Positions 19,093-27,936 of a stretch of DNA of 64,000 nucleotides are shown here, one piece after another. The notes beneath the pieces were generated by a model. That model was not told the origin of the DNA, did not search any database, and worked only from the letters and a program-made list of their open reading frames with translations. The stretch is from Paraglaciecola sp. MB-3u-78 (GTDB lineage Bacteria; Pseudomonadota; Gammaproteobacteria; Enterobacterales; Alteromonadaceae): contig NZ_PJCF01000013.1 of NCBI RefSeq assembly GCF_002835935.1, positions 186,001 to 250,000 on the forward strand. The letters are read 5' to 3'. The translations under genes and the position numbers were made by a program. The number at the start of each line of letters is the position of its first letter. Positions within the stretch are counted from its first letter, which is position 1.

Positions 19093-19177
19093 TATATTGT
19101 GCAGAATATTGGAACAAAAAGGGGTTTCTCGGTGGTGTTATAACTCGTGTTTTAGGTCAGGGGACGAGCAGGTCCCT

Positions 19178-19291
19178 AAAATAGTGCCCATTTCCGTAAG
19201 GCAGCATTCTCAATAAATGACAGCTTTTAAGCAGGTTATGCCTGCGAAGATGTTATGGGTATTTAATGCAAACCTGACCCCAATTAGTTTA
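19178..19291. repeat. 114-bp dispersed repeat, copy 2, with 23-bp tandem tail
   Basis: Directly repeated relative to 11375-11488. The last 23 bases (19269-19291, starting CAAACCTGACCCCAATTAG) are immediately duplicated at 19292-19314. No gene is present in 19103-19399; the rest should contain the promoter for the LysR gene at 19400. Confidence 0.7.
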
Positions 19292-19399
19292 CAAACCTGA
19301 CCCCAATTAGTTTATAGTTACTGCAAAGTGCACGAAAAAACCATTGTCATCAACCGGTAATCAGCAGGGTGAGACTAACCTTAGGAAGCATAAATAACG

Positions 19400-20296
19400 A
19401 TGGCCAGAAAATTACCACCGCTACATCTGCTTCACCTGTTTGAAGCTGCCGGTCGTAATTTGAGTTTTAAAAAAGCTGCAGAAGAATTATTTCTAACGCC
19501 TTCGGCGATCAGTCATCAGATTAAAGCCTTGGAAGAAAACCTAGAGACCACGCTATTTACGCGCCAAGCTCGTGGAGTCAAACTCACAATAGCCGGAACA
19601 AGTTATCTGGCTGTGGTTCAAGAGGTATTCGAGAAACTTGATCAAGGTACTATGCAACTTAAAAAACAGCATAATTCACAATCTTTACGTATCGCCACGT
19701 TTTCGACCTTAGCAAGCAATATCATTATTCCTCGCTTGAGTTTATTCCAGCATGCCTTTCCTGAGATTAAATTGAGTATTGAAACCAGTACTGAGTTGGT
19801 TGATCTGCATTACGATGAGTTTGATATCGCCTTACGCCTTGGTAAGGGTGATTGGCCGGGGGTAATATCTGAAAAATTATTCGATTTACAAGTCAGCCCC
19901 ATGTGTTCTCCTGCATTTTCACAAAAATACAAACTCACCAGTGTGAGCCAAATACCCCAAGTACCACTGATCAAACTATCTAATATTGAAGATGCCTGGT
20001 CTACGTGGGCCGAAAATGTTGGACTAACTGGACTTGAATTGCAGTCAAGTTTGAGTTGTGGCTCATACGATGCAGTCATTCAGGCAGCCCAACAAGGGCT
20101 TGGCTTAGTACTTGGCGCCCTGCCCCTAGAAAACTCGACTCTGAAAAATGGACAACTCGTCAAACCCTTTAAAGAACAAATACAGTTCGAGCAATCCTGT
20201 TATGCAGTCTATCTACCCCAAGATAAACAGCGCCAAGATATAAGTGTGTTTCTTCGCTGGTTTAAACAGCAAGTGAAGCGTCCCGCAATATTATAG
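19400..20296 (+). CDS. LysR-family regulator (GcvA-like)
   Basis: 298 residues. The N-terminus MARKLPPLHLLHLFEAAGRNLSF..AAEELFLTPSAISHQIKALE is the winged HTH of the GcvA/AmpR-type subgroup, followed by an effector-binding domain (residues 90-295). An 85-residue membrane protein follows in the same direction. Targets are unknown. cstA at 21-22.5 kb is the nearest metabolic gene but converges from the other strand. Confidence 0.85.
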   Translation: MARKLPPLHLLHLFEAAGRNLSFKKAAEELFLTPSAISHQIKALEENLETTLFTRQARGVKLTIAGTSYLAVVQEVFEKLDQGTMQLKKQHNSQSLRIATFSTLASNIIIPRLSLFQHAFPEIKLSIETSTELVDLHYDEFDIALRLGKGDWPGVISEKLFDLQVSPMCSPAFSQKYKLTSVSQIPQVPLIKLSNIEDAWSTWAENVGLTGLELQSSLSCGSYDAVIQAAQQGLGLVLGALPLENSTLKNGQLVKPFKEQIQFEQSCYAVYLPQDKQRQDISVFLRWFKQQVKRPAIL

Positions 20297-20392
20297 ATGA
20301 ACCAAATTCACCTATAACACGAATATTTTACGTTTGTGTGTCATCTAACCCTTCACTATAGTCAGTGCTCAAACAACTGAGGAGTTAGCATC

Positions 20393-20650
20393 ATGAACAA
20401 CAAAATTATGACATTTGAAACCATTCGTTGGGTAAGTATCGCGGCAATGTTAGCCGTTGTAAGTTATGGATTTTTCACACCCATTTCTATTATTCAGGCA
20501 TTGGTTTATAACCCTATGCTGATAATTGGCTTATTAAGTATTGCAGGCTATGTTAGTGGCAGGATTGAAAGCATGAAACAAACGGCTGAAATTCATCATT
20601 TAGTCATGAAGGACAAACAAACTCAGCAAACAATATGCAGGGCAGCGTAA
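20393..20650 (+). CDS. Small two-helix membrane protein, hypothetical
   Basis: 85 residues, ATG 20393 behind GAGGAG. Two hydrophobic segments (about 12-32 and 37-55, ending in GYVSGR) and a charged C-terminal tail. No family recognised. The strong ribosome binding site and position 97 bp after the LysR gene support a real gene, perhaps cotranscribed. Confidence 0.6.
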   Translation: MNNKIMTFETIRWVSIAAMLAVVSYGFFTPISIIQALVYNPMLIIGLLSIAGYVSGRIESMKQTAEIHHLVMKDKQTQQTICRAA

Positions 20651-21063
20651 ATGCCTATTGTCGACGCGCAGATAAGGTGCCTTGGGTAAGCATAAATCAC
20701 TTTGATTACCCAAGGTATTGCATGGGTCACTTGACCAAAATATGCGGCTTGAACATTGGCTATAGAGAAACGCACTAGGCTCAAATCAATTTACCCAGAT
20801 ACCTGCATCAGACACACTTAGTCTTCCACCAGCCAGGTTGTAAATAGCTATTTACATGGACCCATTGTAAATATTGTCAAAGAATGACAAATCATCGTAA
20901 TATCTAGCAACAGCAAAAATCCCTTATCTTGGATGACACTATCACTCGTAGCTGACTTTTTAGCACTGATGAAAAAAGGCAGTTAGATAAAATGGATTTC
21001 ATTTGAAAAAAGCCTGCGACCGCCATCAATGACAGTACCCGCAGCCCATGCTTAGATTAAAGT
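20651..21063. other. Convergent intergenic region
   Basis: 413 bp between the small membrane protein and the 3' end of cstA. Contains the second copy of the 45-bp motif (20846-20892) also found upstream of lrgA. No gene or convincing terminator was seen. Confidence 0.4.
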
Positions 21064-22527
21064 CTAAGCCGCTACTGACTTATGTTTGTTATGCATAAAC
21101 ACCAATAAGACCAAACCAACCACCACAACAGCGGCACCGATTGGACGCCCAAAATCAGCAGACAAATTAAAACCAATTGCCGCTGTCATAATATAGGAAA
21201 CGGTTACACCTGTGGCCAGCACCGCTGGAATACTAGCAATCCAATGAAACGTACCACGGTCAAATAAATACTTAGTTGCCAACCACAATACGCTGGTCGA
21301 CAACAGCATATTTGAAAACGCGAAGTAACGCCAAATCACCGTAAAATCAAGCTTGGTCATAAAATACGCTATGGTCAAAATAGGCACGGCAAGTAACAAT
21401 CGATTGCGAATGCTTTGGGGAATGTTGAATGCATCAACGAGAGTCAAACGCAGTGAGCGAAACGCAGTATCACCCGATGTAATGGGGAATACAGCCACAG
21501 CTACAATCGCCATAATGCCCCCAAACACACCCAAATAACTGTTGGCAATATGATTGACTACCAAACCTGGGCCTCCAGCATCTAGCATGGATTTAAGACC
21601 GGCGTACCCCTCAGGAAAAGCCGCAATACCCGCTAATGCCCAAACACAAGCAACAACACCTTCACAAATCATCGCACCGTAATAGACAGGGCGAACGTAT
21701 TTTTCATTGGTCAAGCAGCGGGCAATAATAGGTGCCTGTGTGGAATGAAAACCACTAATAGCACCGCAGGTTATCGTAATGAACAATAGCGGCCAAACAG
21801 GTAATCCGTCTGGATTCGGGGCTAAAAAATCGTGGGCATGATCGGTTGTAAAATAAGCAAAAAAGTCACCTGTTATCGGTAGGTGCGGCGCATCCATTAA
21901 TAGCGCAATGGCGATCATTGCAGTCATGACTATCATCAATAAGCCAAAAATAGGGTAAAACCGAGTGATGATTTTATCAATAGGTAACAAGGTAGCAAAA
22001 AAGTAGTAACCCAAGATCACCAGCACCCAAAACGTATTGTCTGCCAAAAAGGTATCTTGAAATGCGTCTAGGTTACTTAATAAACCTGCTGGACTCATGA
22101 TAAAAACCACGCCAACAAAGAACAACAACATAGCGGTAAAGAGCAACATCACCCCTTTAAATACGATGTTATAATAGTGCCCGGCTATTTCAGGCAGACT
22201 TTTACCGTCTTCTTTAATGCTCATCACACCTGAGAAATAATCGTGAACCGCCCCCCCTAATACATTACCTATCACAATCCAAACCAATGCGACTGGCCCA
22301 TAAATCGCGCCGAGTATAGGACCAAAAATCGGCCCTACACCGGCAATATTTAAAAACTGAATTAAAAAAGCCCGAACAGGATGAATAGGCACATAGTCTA
22401 CGCCCTCACTGAAACGACTTTGTGGAGTAGCAATAGTGGGGTCGATCCCAGCTTGTTTTTCAACAAAGGGGCTATAAAATTTATAACCGAGGAACAATAT
22501 GGTGATACAGATAAAAAAGATGATCAT
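21064..22527 (-). CDS. cstA: CstA/BtsT-family carbon-starvation transporter
   Basis: 487 residues with about 12-13 membrane helices. CstA family signatures: RFSEGVDYVPIHPVRAFLIQFLNIAGVGPIFGPILGA near residues 38-75, GGAVHDYFSGVMSIKEDGKSLPEI, GFHSTQAPIIARCL and PITSGDTAFRSLRL. Family members import pyruvate (BtsT, CstA) or peptides under carbon limitation, probably by proton symport. The protein is shorter than E. coli CstA (about 700), consistent with the compact CstA subgroup. With LrgAB and the lactate genes it suggests this region is oriented to lactate/pyruvate use (inference). Confidence 0.85.
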   Translation of the reverse strand: MIIFFICITILFLGYKFYSPFVEKQAGIDPTIATPQSRFSEGVDYVPIHPVRAFLIQFLNIAGVGPIFGPILGAIYGPVALVWIVIGNVLGGAVHDYFSGVMSIKEDGKSLPEIAGHYYNIVFKGVMLLFTAMLLFFVGVVFIMSPAGLLSNLDAFQDTFLADNTFWVLVILGYYFFATLLPIDKIITRFYPIFGLLMIVMTAMIAIALLMDAPHLPITGDFFAYFTTDHAHDFLAPNPDGLPVWPLLFITITCGAISGFHSTQAPIIARCLTNEKYVRPVYYGAMICEGVVACVWALAGIAAFPEGYAGLKSMLDAGGPGLVVNHIANSYLGVFGGIMAIVAVAVFPITSGDTAFRSLRLTLVDAFNIPQSIRNRLLLAVPILTIAYFMTKLDFTVIWRYFAFSNMLLSTSVLWLATKYLFDRGTFHWIASIPAVLATGVTVSYIMTAAIGFNLSADFGRPIGAAVVVVGLVLLVFMHNKHKSVAA

Positions 22528-23430
22528 AACTACGTATATCTCTGGTTAGGGGATGCGTGATAAAGCGCAACAATCCCACACTTCATTAACTGATTTAGCC
22601 GAATGACTTATCAGCGGGCCAAAATTATGGCGGCAGAGTAACAAAGTTGACCCCAACAAAATATCAAAAAAACCGACCATTAAAATTTGACTAACAAAAG
22701 ATTATTCACCACACAGAACGCGGCGCTTCACAGAGGAAAGAAATCGTCAGTAAATAGTGACTAGAAAATAGTAGATAGGTGAAAAAGCGCTTCGCTGCTC
22801 AGAGAAATGAAAACGGCAGTGGATAGATAAAAGTAGTCAATAACAGAGGTAAATATGAGTTCGCCAAAGGTAACAATGACTCAATTAAAATCTATGTCTT
22901 GTTAACTGTAATAGCTCATACTCGATCTAATGCTTGAAAATAGTAAGTTCTGACTCACTATGATAGACGGGTATGAGCGAGGAACGGTTATTCGAGTAGT
23001 CGTAGCCGAACGACTGCTTAGCCCAAGATTGCGGACGTAGCTATTTATGGTGTTTTAGTCCCTTTGAGCGAAAACCGGTCATACGATTGAATAAAACGTG
23101 ACTGGTAAGCGATTGAAAATAGGAGCCGTTGAGTAATCTTGGTAAAAGTCAAAAATGCCTGATAGCTGACTTAAGGTTTTTGTTATTATTGGCGCCGTTG
23201 TTTGGCTGGAAGGTGCCAATAATCGGAAGTTGAGGTCACGATTCGCGATCTCAAGTTTTAATTCAATCGAGTTTGGATTTTAAACAGATCGAATCCGACC
23301 TGTTTGTGCTATTTGGAGTCCAGGCACAACAAATCCCGCTATTCAGTTTATTAAGCAGAACTGAGTTTCAAATATTAATATACTCGTACACAAAGCGCTA
23401 TTTCACACGCAAAACAGGGACAGAAGGTCC
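22528..23430. other. 903-bp gene-free region with dispersed repeats and a hairpin
   Basis: Includes a TTCACAGAGGAAA repeat (about 22728-22740) of the same family as 37264-37350. A block around 22978-23040 (GAGCGAGGAACGGT, TAGCCGAACGACT, GCCCAAGATTGC) is shared with 43694-43840. A stem ATTATTGGCGCC (23185-23196) / GGTGCCAATAAT (23212-23223) has one mismatch. The cstA promoter must lie near 22528-22620. No gene recognised. Confidence 0.45.
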
Positions 23431-23721
23431 CTAAGCTGGAACTAATTCAATATTTATTTTTTTACCAATAGTTCGGGCTGCATGATCTAATGTATTCAAC
23501 GTAATGGATGTATTTGTAGGGTCGAGTAAGCGATCAAGTGCAGAACGACTTGTTTCTAACCTGAGCGCCATTTTTGCTTTAGATATATGCTGCACTCTCA
23601 TCATTTCACTGAGCTCCCACGCAATTACGCGCTTTATGGCAACAGCGTTAACCTCACATAACTCACCAGTCTCTTCGAGTAGATCATCAAGACTTGAACC
23701 GACATGAATATTATTACTCAT
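23431..23721 (-). CDS. higA: XRE-type antitoxin (HigA-like)
   Basis: 96 residues. The C-terminal half is a helix-turn-helix (LSEMMRVQHISKAKMALRLETSRSALDRLLDP, about residues 37-68), as in HigA/XRE antitoxins. It overlaps the upstream toxin gene by 8 bp. Expected to neutralise the RelE/HigB-like toxin and repress the operon. Toxin-before-antitoxin order is diagnostic of higBA. Confidence 0.8.
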   Translation of the reverse strand: MSNNIHVGSSLDDLLEETGELCEVNAVAIKRVIAWELSEMMRVQHISKAKMALRLETSRSALDRLLDPTNTSITLNTLDHAARTIGKKINIELVPA

Positions 23722-24073
23722 TTTCCACTTCCTTTTTGCGTTTTTTGGCCAGATCTAAATCTTGTTTAGGAGTACTCTGGGTTTTCTTAATGAATCCCTG
23801 TAACAGAATCATATGTTCGTTATGAATAAAAAATAAGACCCGAGCAATGCGGTTATTTGACAAATCAGTTCTAACTTCGTGGAGACCGTTTCCCATCGGT
23901 TTGCATGTAGGCATCCCTATTGGCCAGCCATATTCAGTAGTCTGAATATCGGTACCAATTGCTACCCTGTCTTTTTTTGCTAAGCCCAGTAGCCAATCTC
24001 TAACGGGCTCACTACCACCACGACTTCTATAAAACTTTGCACAAACTCTTTTGTGTGACTTTCTTTTTTTCAT
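23714..24073 (-). CDS. higB: HigB/Gp49-family toxin
   Basis: 119 residues of the phage Gp49-like (DUF891) HigB class: FYRSRGGSEPVRDWLLGLAKKDRVAIG, then KPMGNGLHEVRTDLSNNRIARVLFFIHN and HMILLQGFIKKTQSTPKQDLDLAKKR. These match the RelE-fold mRNA interferase pattern, including the basic Arg residues and the C-terminal Lys/Thr-rich strand. First gene of the pair; ATG 24073 behind AGGTGAG. Probably a ribosome-dependent mRNA endonuclease (inference from family). Confidence 0.82.
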   Translation of the reverse strand: MKKRKSHKRVCAKFYRSRGGSEPVRDWLLGLAKKDRVAIGTDIQTTEYGWPIGMPTCKPMGNGLHEVRTDLSNNRIARVLFFIHNEHMILLQGFIKKTQSTPKQDLDLAKKRKKEVENE

Positions 24074-24785
24074 ATAGTTATTATTCTCACCTCACAAGAA
24101 AGTACCATCTTTGGTACACTTCGTCAATTGAAATTTAACATAAAGTTTGAAGGGAAGTGCTTAACTTAGGAAAAATGATTACGCTCCATACATCAACATA
24201 TCAAAGTTTGAAACTCGCACAACTATGTTAAACCCGCTGTTGGTAAGTTTTGTCGCAAAATCCGCTTAAATTCAATGAACAAAATTGCCACAAAGTTCTC
24301 CTTCAGGTTTAACACTCGACTGTCCGGTATTAGGCTCAGAGCTGCCTGATTTAATTCTCAAATGACTGCTATGCCCAAGAAACCGGACGTAGCAATTTTT
24401 TTCGTTTATTTCCGTTTTGAGCGATCAAAGGACAGTCGAAGACTGTCAAGGCTATTACTGTTTTGCACAACAGCGGGAGGTGCTTGTCTTGAATTCTGAA
24501 TTACGTAAAAACGGTTGAGTAATAGACGATAAATAGCCGACTTTCATTCCCTTAAGAATATAAAATAGATGTCAATATGGAAGTAAAAAATCGCTATGTT
24601 TCGCCGTATTAGTTGAAATTTATACAGAGTATCAATAACAAACAATATGTAATTCATTGATTTTTTAATAACTTGCAAATTAAAAACACAGATTTAAGTG
24701 TAAAGAAAAAACATTAACTATAATGTCTAGGTCAAACACCCGCTAGCAGTTTCCTTTAACACCTTTCTCTCAAAGGATGAGAATA
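24074..24785. other. 712-bp gene-free region with repeats
   Basis: Holds a block (24288-24326) occurring inverted at 28405-28435, an element TGTCCGGTATTAGGCTCA (about 24320) also found at 27165, and dispersed repeat A copy 2. The 200 bp before 24786 should carry the nucleotidase promoter. No gene was found. Confidence 0.45.
24462..24553. repeat. Dispersed intergenic repeat A, copy 2
   Basis: Reverse-complement match to 11947-12036: TTTGCACAACAG, GGGAGGTGCTTG, TTGAGTAATAGACGA and AAATAGCCGACTTTCA are shared in order. By eye 85 percent or more identical over 90 bp. Confidence 0.65.
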
Positions 24786-26561
24786 ATGAAATACAGCTAT
24801 ATAATATTATTGTTGGTCAGTACTTTATTGAATACAACCACCACGGCAAACGCTAAAGGTAATACAAAAATGGAGGTGTGTCATATACCGCCTGATGACC
24901 CGTCTAATTACCATACTCTGAACATAAATAATAAGGCTATGAAAGCCCATCTTGCCCATGGCGACATAGCCGGAAATTGCGAACAAGCGTTTCCTGATGA
25001 AGTTGAACTTAAAATACTAGCCATCAATGATTTTCACGGCAATATCGCTACCTCATCGGGCAGCTTTGGCGGGACAGGTCGTGCGGACTTTCTCTCGGCC
25101 AACATACAGGCTGCAAAATCTTTGGCGGATAACTCTATATTCGTATCCGCAGGGGATTTGATCGGTGCCTCGCCACTTGTCTCTTCACTCTTTCATGATG
25201 AGCCAACGATCGAAGCAATGAACTTGATAGGTTTAGATATCAACGCTTTAGGCAACCATGAGTTTGACGAAGGCCCTGACGAATTACTGCGTATGCAGAA
25301 TGGTGGTAGCCATCCCGTTGATGGTGATTTCGACGGTGACGAATTTTTAGGAGCCGATTTTGAATTTTTGTCAGCTAACGTCGTTGTTGATGCAACAGGC
25401 GAGACGCTCTTCCCTTCGTATTCTATACGTGATTACCAAGGTATTAAGGTAGCGTTTATAGGAATGACCTTAGAAGCAGTGCCGACAGTCGTTTCACCTA
25501 CTGGTGTCGTCGGACTTTCTTTTCAGGATGAAGTTGATACGGTAAACGCGCTTGTTCCTATACTTCAGCAGGATAATATTGAGGCCATCGTAGTTCTGCT
25601 GCACGAAGGCGGGCGATCTGATGGCGGGCTTAATGATTGTGGTTCTGGATTGACCGGACCCATAGCAGATATCGTTCCGCTATTAGATTATGCTGTCGAC
25701 TTAGTTATCACTGGACACACCAACGATGAGTTTGTCTGTGAAATTGATGGGAAATGGGTGACTATGGCGGACAATCGCGGTCGACTATTCACCGAAATCG
25801 ACGTAATATTAGACCGTCATAGTAATGATATGACTGTAATGTCAATCAACAATAGACCAAATCTGCAGGAAGGTATTGTTCCTGACTCAGCGGTAACATC
25901 GCTCATAGACAAGTACGACGCTCTCTCTGAAACACTCGCTAATTCCGTTATTGGCTCGATTACCGCCGATATTCTAAGAGAAGGCAATATAGCAGGCGAA
26001 TCCTCACTTGGTGATATCATCGCCGACGCCCAACTGCAGTCGACTGCACTGGTTGGTTTTGGTGACGCGGTAGTCGCTTTCATGAATCCAGGTGGTATTC
26101 GCAATGACTTTCTTTTCTTGACGAGTGGACCCGAGGCTGACAGTGAAGTTACTTTTAGCGAAGCGTTTTCAACACAACCATTTGGTAATAGTCTTGTAAC
26201 CATGAGTTTAACAGGTGAACAGATTGACACCTTGTTAGAGCAACAATGGGTAGGTCAGAGCTCTCCGCGAATTTTACAGGTGTCCAATGGTTTTACCTAT
26301 GTATGGGACGCTAATGCGGTTGAAGGGGATCGAGTTGATGCTGCCTCTATTGTCATCAATGGCTTTCCAATTGATCTGACTTCAAGCTATAGGGTAACAG
26401 TAAACAGCTTCCTAGCAGAAGGTGGTGATAATTTCTCTGTTCTTAAAGAAGGTACGAATAGACTTGGTGGCGAAATTGATCTCGATGCGCTGGTAACGTA
26501 CTTCGGGCTTAATTCACCCGTTGCTCCAGGGTCACAAGATAGGGTCACCAGACTGAATTAA
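24786..26561 (+). CDS. Secreted bifunctional metallophosphatase/5'-nucleotidase
   Basis: 591 residues from ATG 24786 (AGG 9 bases upstream); ATG 24777 adds three residues. Signal peptide ending TANA. A small Cys-containing segment follows (VCHIPPDDPSNYHTLNI..HLAHGD..GNC), a compact motif seen attached to assorted secreted proteins. Then come a metallophosphatase domain (ILAINDFHGNI, VSAGDLIGASP, ALGNHEFDEGP, VVLLHEGG, ITGHTNDEF) and a C-terminal nucleotidase domain (GESSLGDIIADAQL, NPGGIRNDF, FGNSLVTMSLTG, NSFLAEGGDNF). It should release phosphate and nucleosides from extracellular nucleotides in the periplasm, using two metal ions. It stands alone. Confidence 0.9.
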   Translation: MKYSYIILLLVSTLLNTTTTANAKGNTKMEVCHIPPDDPSNYHTLNINNKAMKAHLAHGDIAGNCEQAFPDEVELKILAINDFHGNIATSSGSFGGTGRADFLSANIQAAKSLADNSIFVSAGDLIGASPLVSSLFHDEPTIEAMNLIGLDINALGNHEFDEGPDELLRMQNGGSHPVDGDFDGDEFLGADFEFLSANVVVDATGETLFPSYSIRDYQGIKVAFIGMTLEAVPTVVSPTGVVGLSFQDEVDTVNALVPILQQDNIEAIVVLLHEGGRSDGGLNDCGSGLTGPIADIVPLLDYAVDLVITGHTNDEFVCEIDGKWVTMADNRGRLFTEIDVILDRHSNDMTVMSINNRPNLQEGIVPDSAVTSLIDKYDALSETLANSVIGSITADILREGNIAGESSLGDIIADAQLQSTALVGFGDAVVAFMNPGGIRNDFLFLTSGPEADSEVTFSEAFSTQPFGNSLVTMSLTGEQIDTLLEQQWVGQSSPRILQVSNGFTYVWDANAVEGDRVDAASIVINGFPIDLTSSYRVTVNSFLAEGGDNFSVLKEGTNRLGGEIDLDALVTYFGLNSPVAPGSQDRVTRLN

Positions 26562-26811
26562 ATCGACAACTAGAGGGGCTGAAAAATAACCTAGACACCC
26601 AAAATAATAAAGTACCCAGTCCCAGCATAATCAACAAGTACAATGTGATAATAGAGTTGTAGTTGTAGTCATTGTAATTAACTTGGTAACTTGGTTTAGA
26701 TATCAATTTTTGTTTTTGCCAAGTAATTAGGAAGTTAGTAGTTAGATTTGCTTAATTTAATAATTCACAGTAAATTCTTGATAAGCGACTGATGTTACAA
26801 AAACAACGACT

Positions 26812-27099
26812 ATGAACATTATTCTTAAGACGCTCAAATGGCTTGGCACAATTTTACTGTTTTCTGTACTTGTTGCAGTGGCCTTTATTTACCATAACCA
26901 AGCACCCCAGTACGAAGCGCCGTATCCTGTTATTTCAGCAAGCACTGATCCTGACATCATTGCACGAGGTAAATACTTATTTTACGGTGCAGCACATTGC
27001 GCCGGCTGTCATGCACCTCGAAACCAAGTTGCAGATTCACAGCGAGGTGTAGCGGTTTTACCGAGTGGTGGCAGCAAAGCGTTCGCATTTGCAATTTAG
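26812..27099 (+). pseudogene. Truncated membrane-anchored cytochrome c
   Basis: 95 residues: an N-terminal membrane helix (10-26), then ARGKYLFYGAAHCAGCHAPRN with a c-haem CxxCH, the start of a class-I cytochrome c of the kind fused to or partnered with dehydrogenases. After LPSGG the expected methionine-ligand half is missing and the frame ends in AFAFAI, exactly where dispersed repeat sequence begins (about 27060). It is probably a 5' remnant cut by a repeat-associated rearrangement. Confidence 0.65.
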
Positions 27100-27341
27100 G
27101 AATAAAACCTGACAGTCCGGTTATTGGCAGACTTGATAACTCTCCCAGCGAGCATTGACTGTCCGGTATTAGGCTCAAAGGAGTCATACGATACATTCCT
27201 TCACTGTTCGCAATCTGCTAATTAGGGCCGTTCGTTGATTAGTTCGGCTAGCTGTCCGTTAAATCTTTATTTAAGTCCAATAGTACATATAGGGTGTACC
27301 TATCGTAGACTGATCAGATTGGGCCGAAAGCAGCGCAAAAA
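27100..27341. repeat. Repeat-derived intergenic block
   Basis: Contains GACAGTCCGGTTATTGGCAG and GACTGTCCGGTATTAGGCTC, two related half-units, the second also present at about 24315. This suggests a stack of the genome's dispersed GACTGTCCG repeat. No gene is visible. Confidence 0.4.
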
Positions 27342-27674
27342 CTAATGATTAATACCGCTTTCAACTTGTCGTTTAACAAAATCATTCAAGCTAACATTGT
27401 TTTCTTTTGCGGCGACCATGGCCGCTAAGTGTAATTTGTGGCCAATGCGAACATTAAACGAGCCCTTACAAGGCGTTGCAGGTTCAACAGCATTAACAGC
27501 ACAATCCGACAGGTAGTCTTCTACAGCCTCTTTAAATGCCGCCTCAAGTTTCGCGATTGTTTCTCCTTCATAATTAATTAAAGGACTAATGAACTCCAAT
27601 TTACCAAATAAGCAATTATCCTCGATACTAGCCTCTATTGAGCCAAAATATCCCTTATGTTTTAACATCTTCAT
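27342..27674 (-). CDS. hicB: HicB-family antitoxin
   Basis: 110 residues. An N-terminal partially degraded RNase-H-like HicB fold (KGYFGSIEASIEDNCLFGKLEFI, YEGETIAKLEAAFKEAVEDYL) is followed by a C-terminal ribbon-helix-helix-like segment (SFNVRIGHKLHLAAMVAAKENNVSLNDFVKRQV). It follows hicA by 13 bp. Expected to neutralise HicA and bind the operon promoter through the C-terminal domain. Confidence 0.85.
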   Translation of the reverse strand: MKMLKHKGYFGSIEASIEDNCLFGKLEFISPLINYEGETIAKLEAAFKEAVEDYLSDCAVNAVEPATPCKGSFNVRIGHKLHLAAMVAAKENNVSLNDFVKRQVESGINH

Positions 27675-27687
27675 AATATGACTCTCA

Positions 27688-27936
27688 TTAAATTAACTTG
27701 TATTCTTTCAGTTTTTCTCTGATCTGTTTTACAGAGTATTCTTTCAGTTCATTTCCAGGATGCGGCTTATGCAAATTTAATAATTGCTCAGGATTATCAT
27801 TATCAAACTTAACTCGAGAGCCGTTCCCTTCGATAACGCAATACCCCAGCCCTTTAAGCATTTTTACTAATTCTGTCCATTTAAAGCCGGTACTCGCGAC
27901 CATAAACCTTGCGATTAGTTTTTCTTGTTTGCTCAT
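27688..27936 (-). CDS. hicA: HicA-family toxin
   Basis: 82 residues of the long HicA type: FKWTELVKMLKGLGYCVIEGNGSRVKF, then the His-containing LHKPHPGNELKEYSVKQIREKLKEY. The dsRBD-like fold with the catalytic His on the third strand fits an mRNA interferase. ATG 27936 behind AGGGATT; first gene of the hicAB operon. Confidence 0.85.
   Translation of the reverse strand: MSKQEKLIARFMVASTGFKWTELVKMLKGLGYCVIEGNGSRVKFDNDNPEQLLNLHKPHPGNELKEYSVKQIREKLKEYKLI

Noticed and set aside
12599-19102. Composite transposon made of the two ISAs1 copies
   Set aside because: Each copy has its own 10-bp target duplication, so they inserted separately; no outer duplication encloses both.
19269-19314. CRISPR-like direct repeats
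   Set aside because: Only two 23-bp units in tandem without spacers; a simple duplication at the end of a dispersed repeat.
23185-23223. ATTATTGGCGCC/GGTGCCAATAAT hairpin as another TetR operator
   Set aside because: Contains TATTGGC/GCCAATA arms but with a 21-base centre and no 5-base spacing, in a repeat-rich region far from the cluster; treated as a coincidence or repeat.
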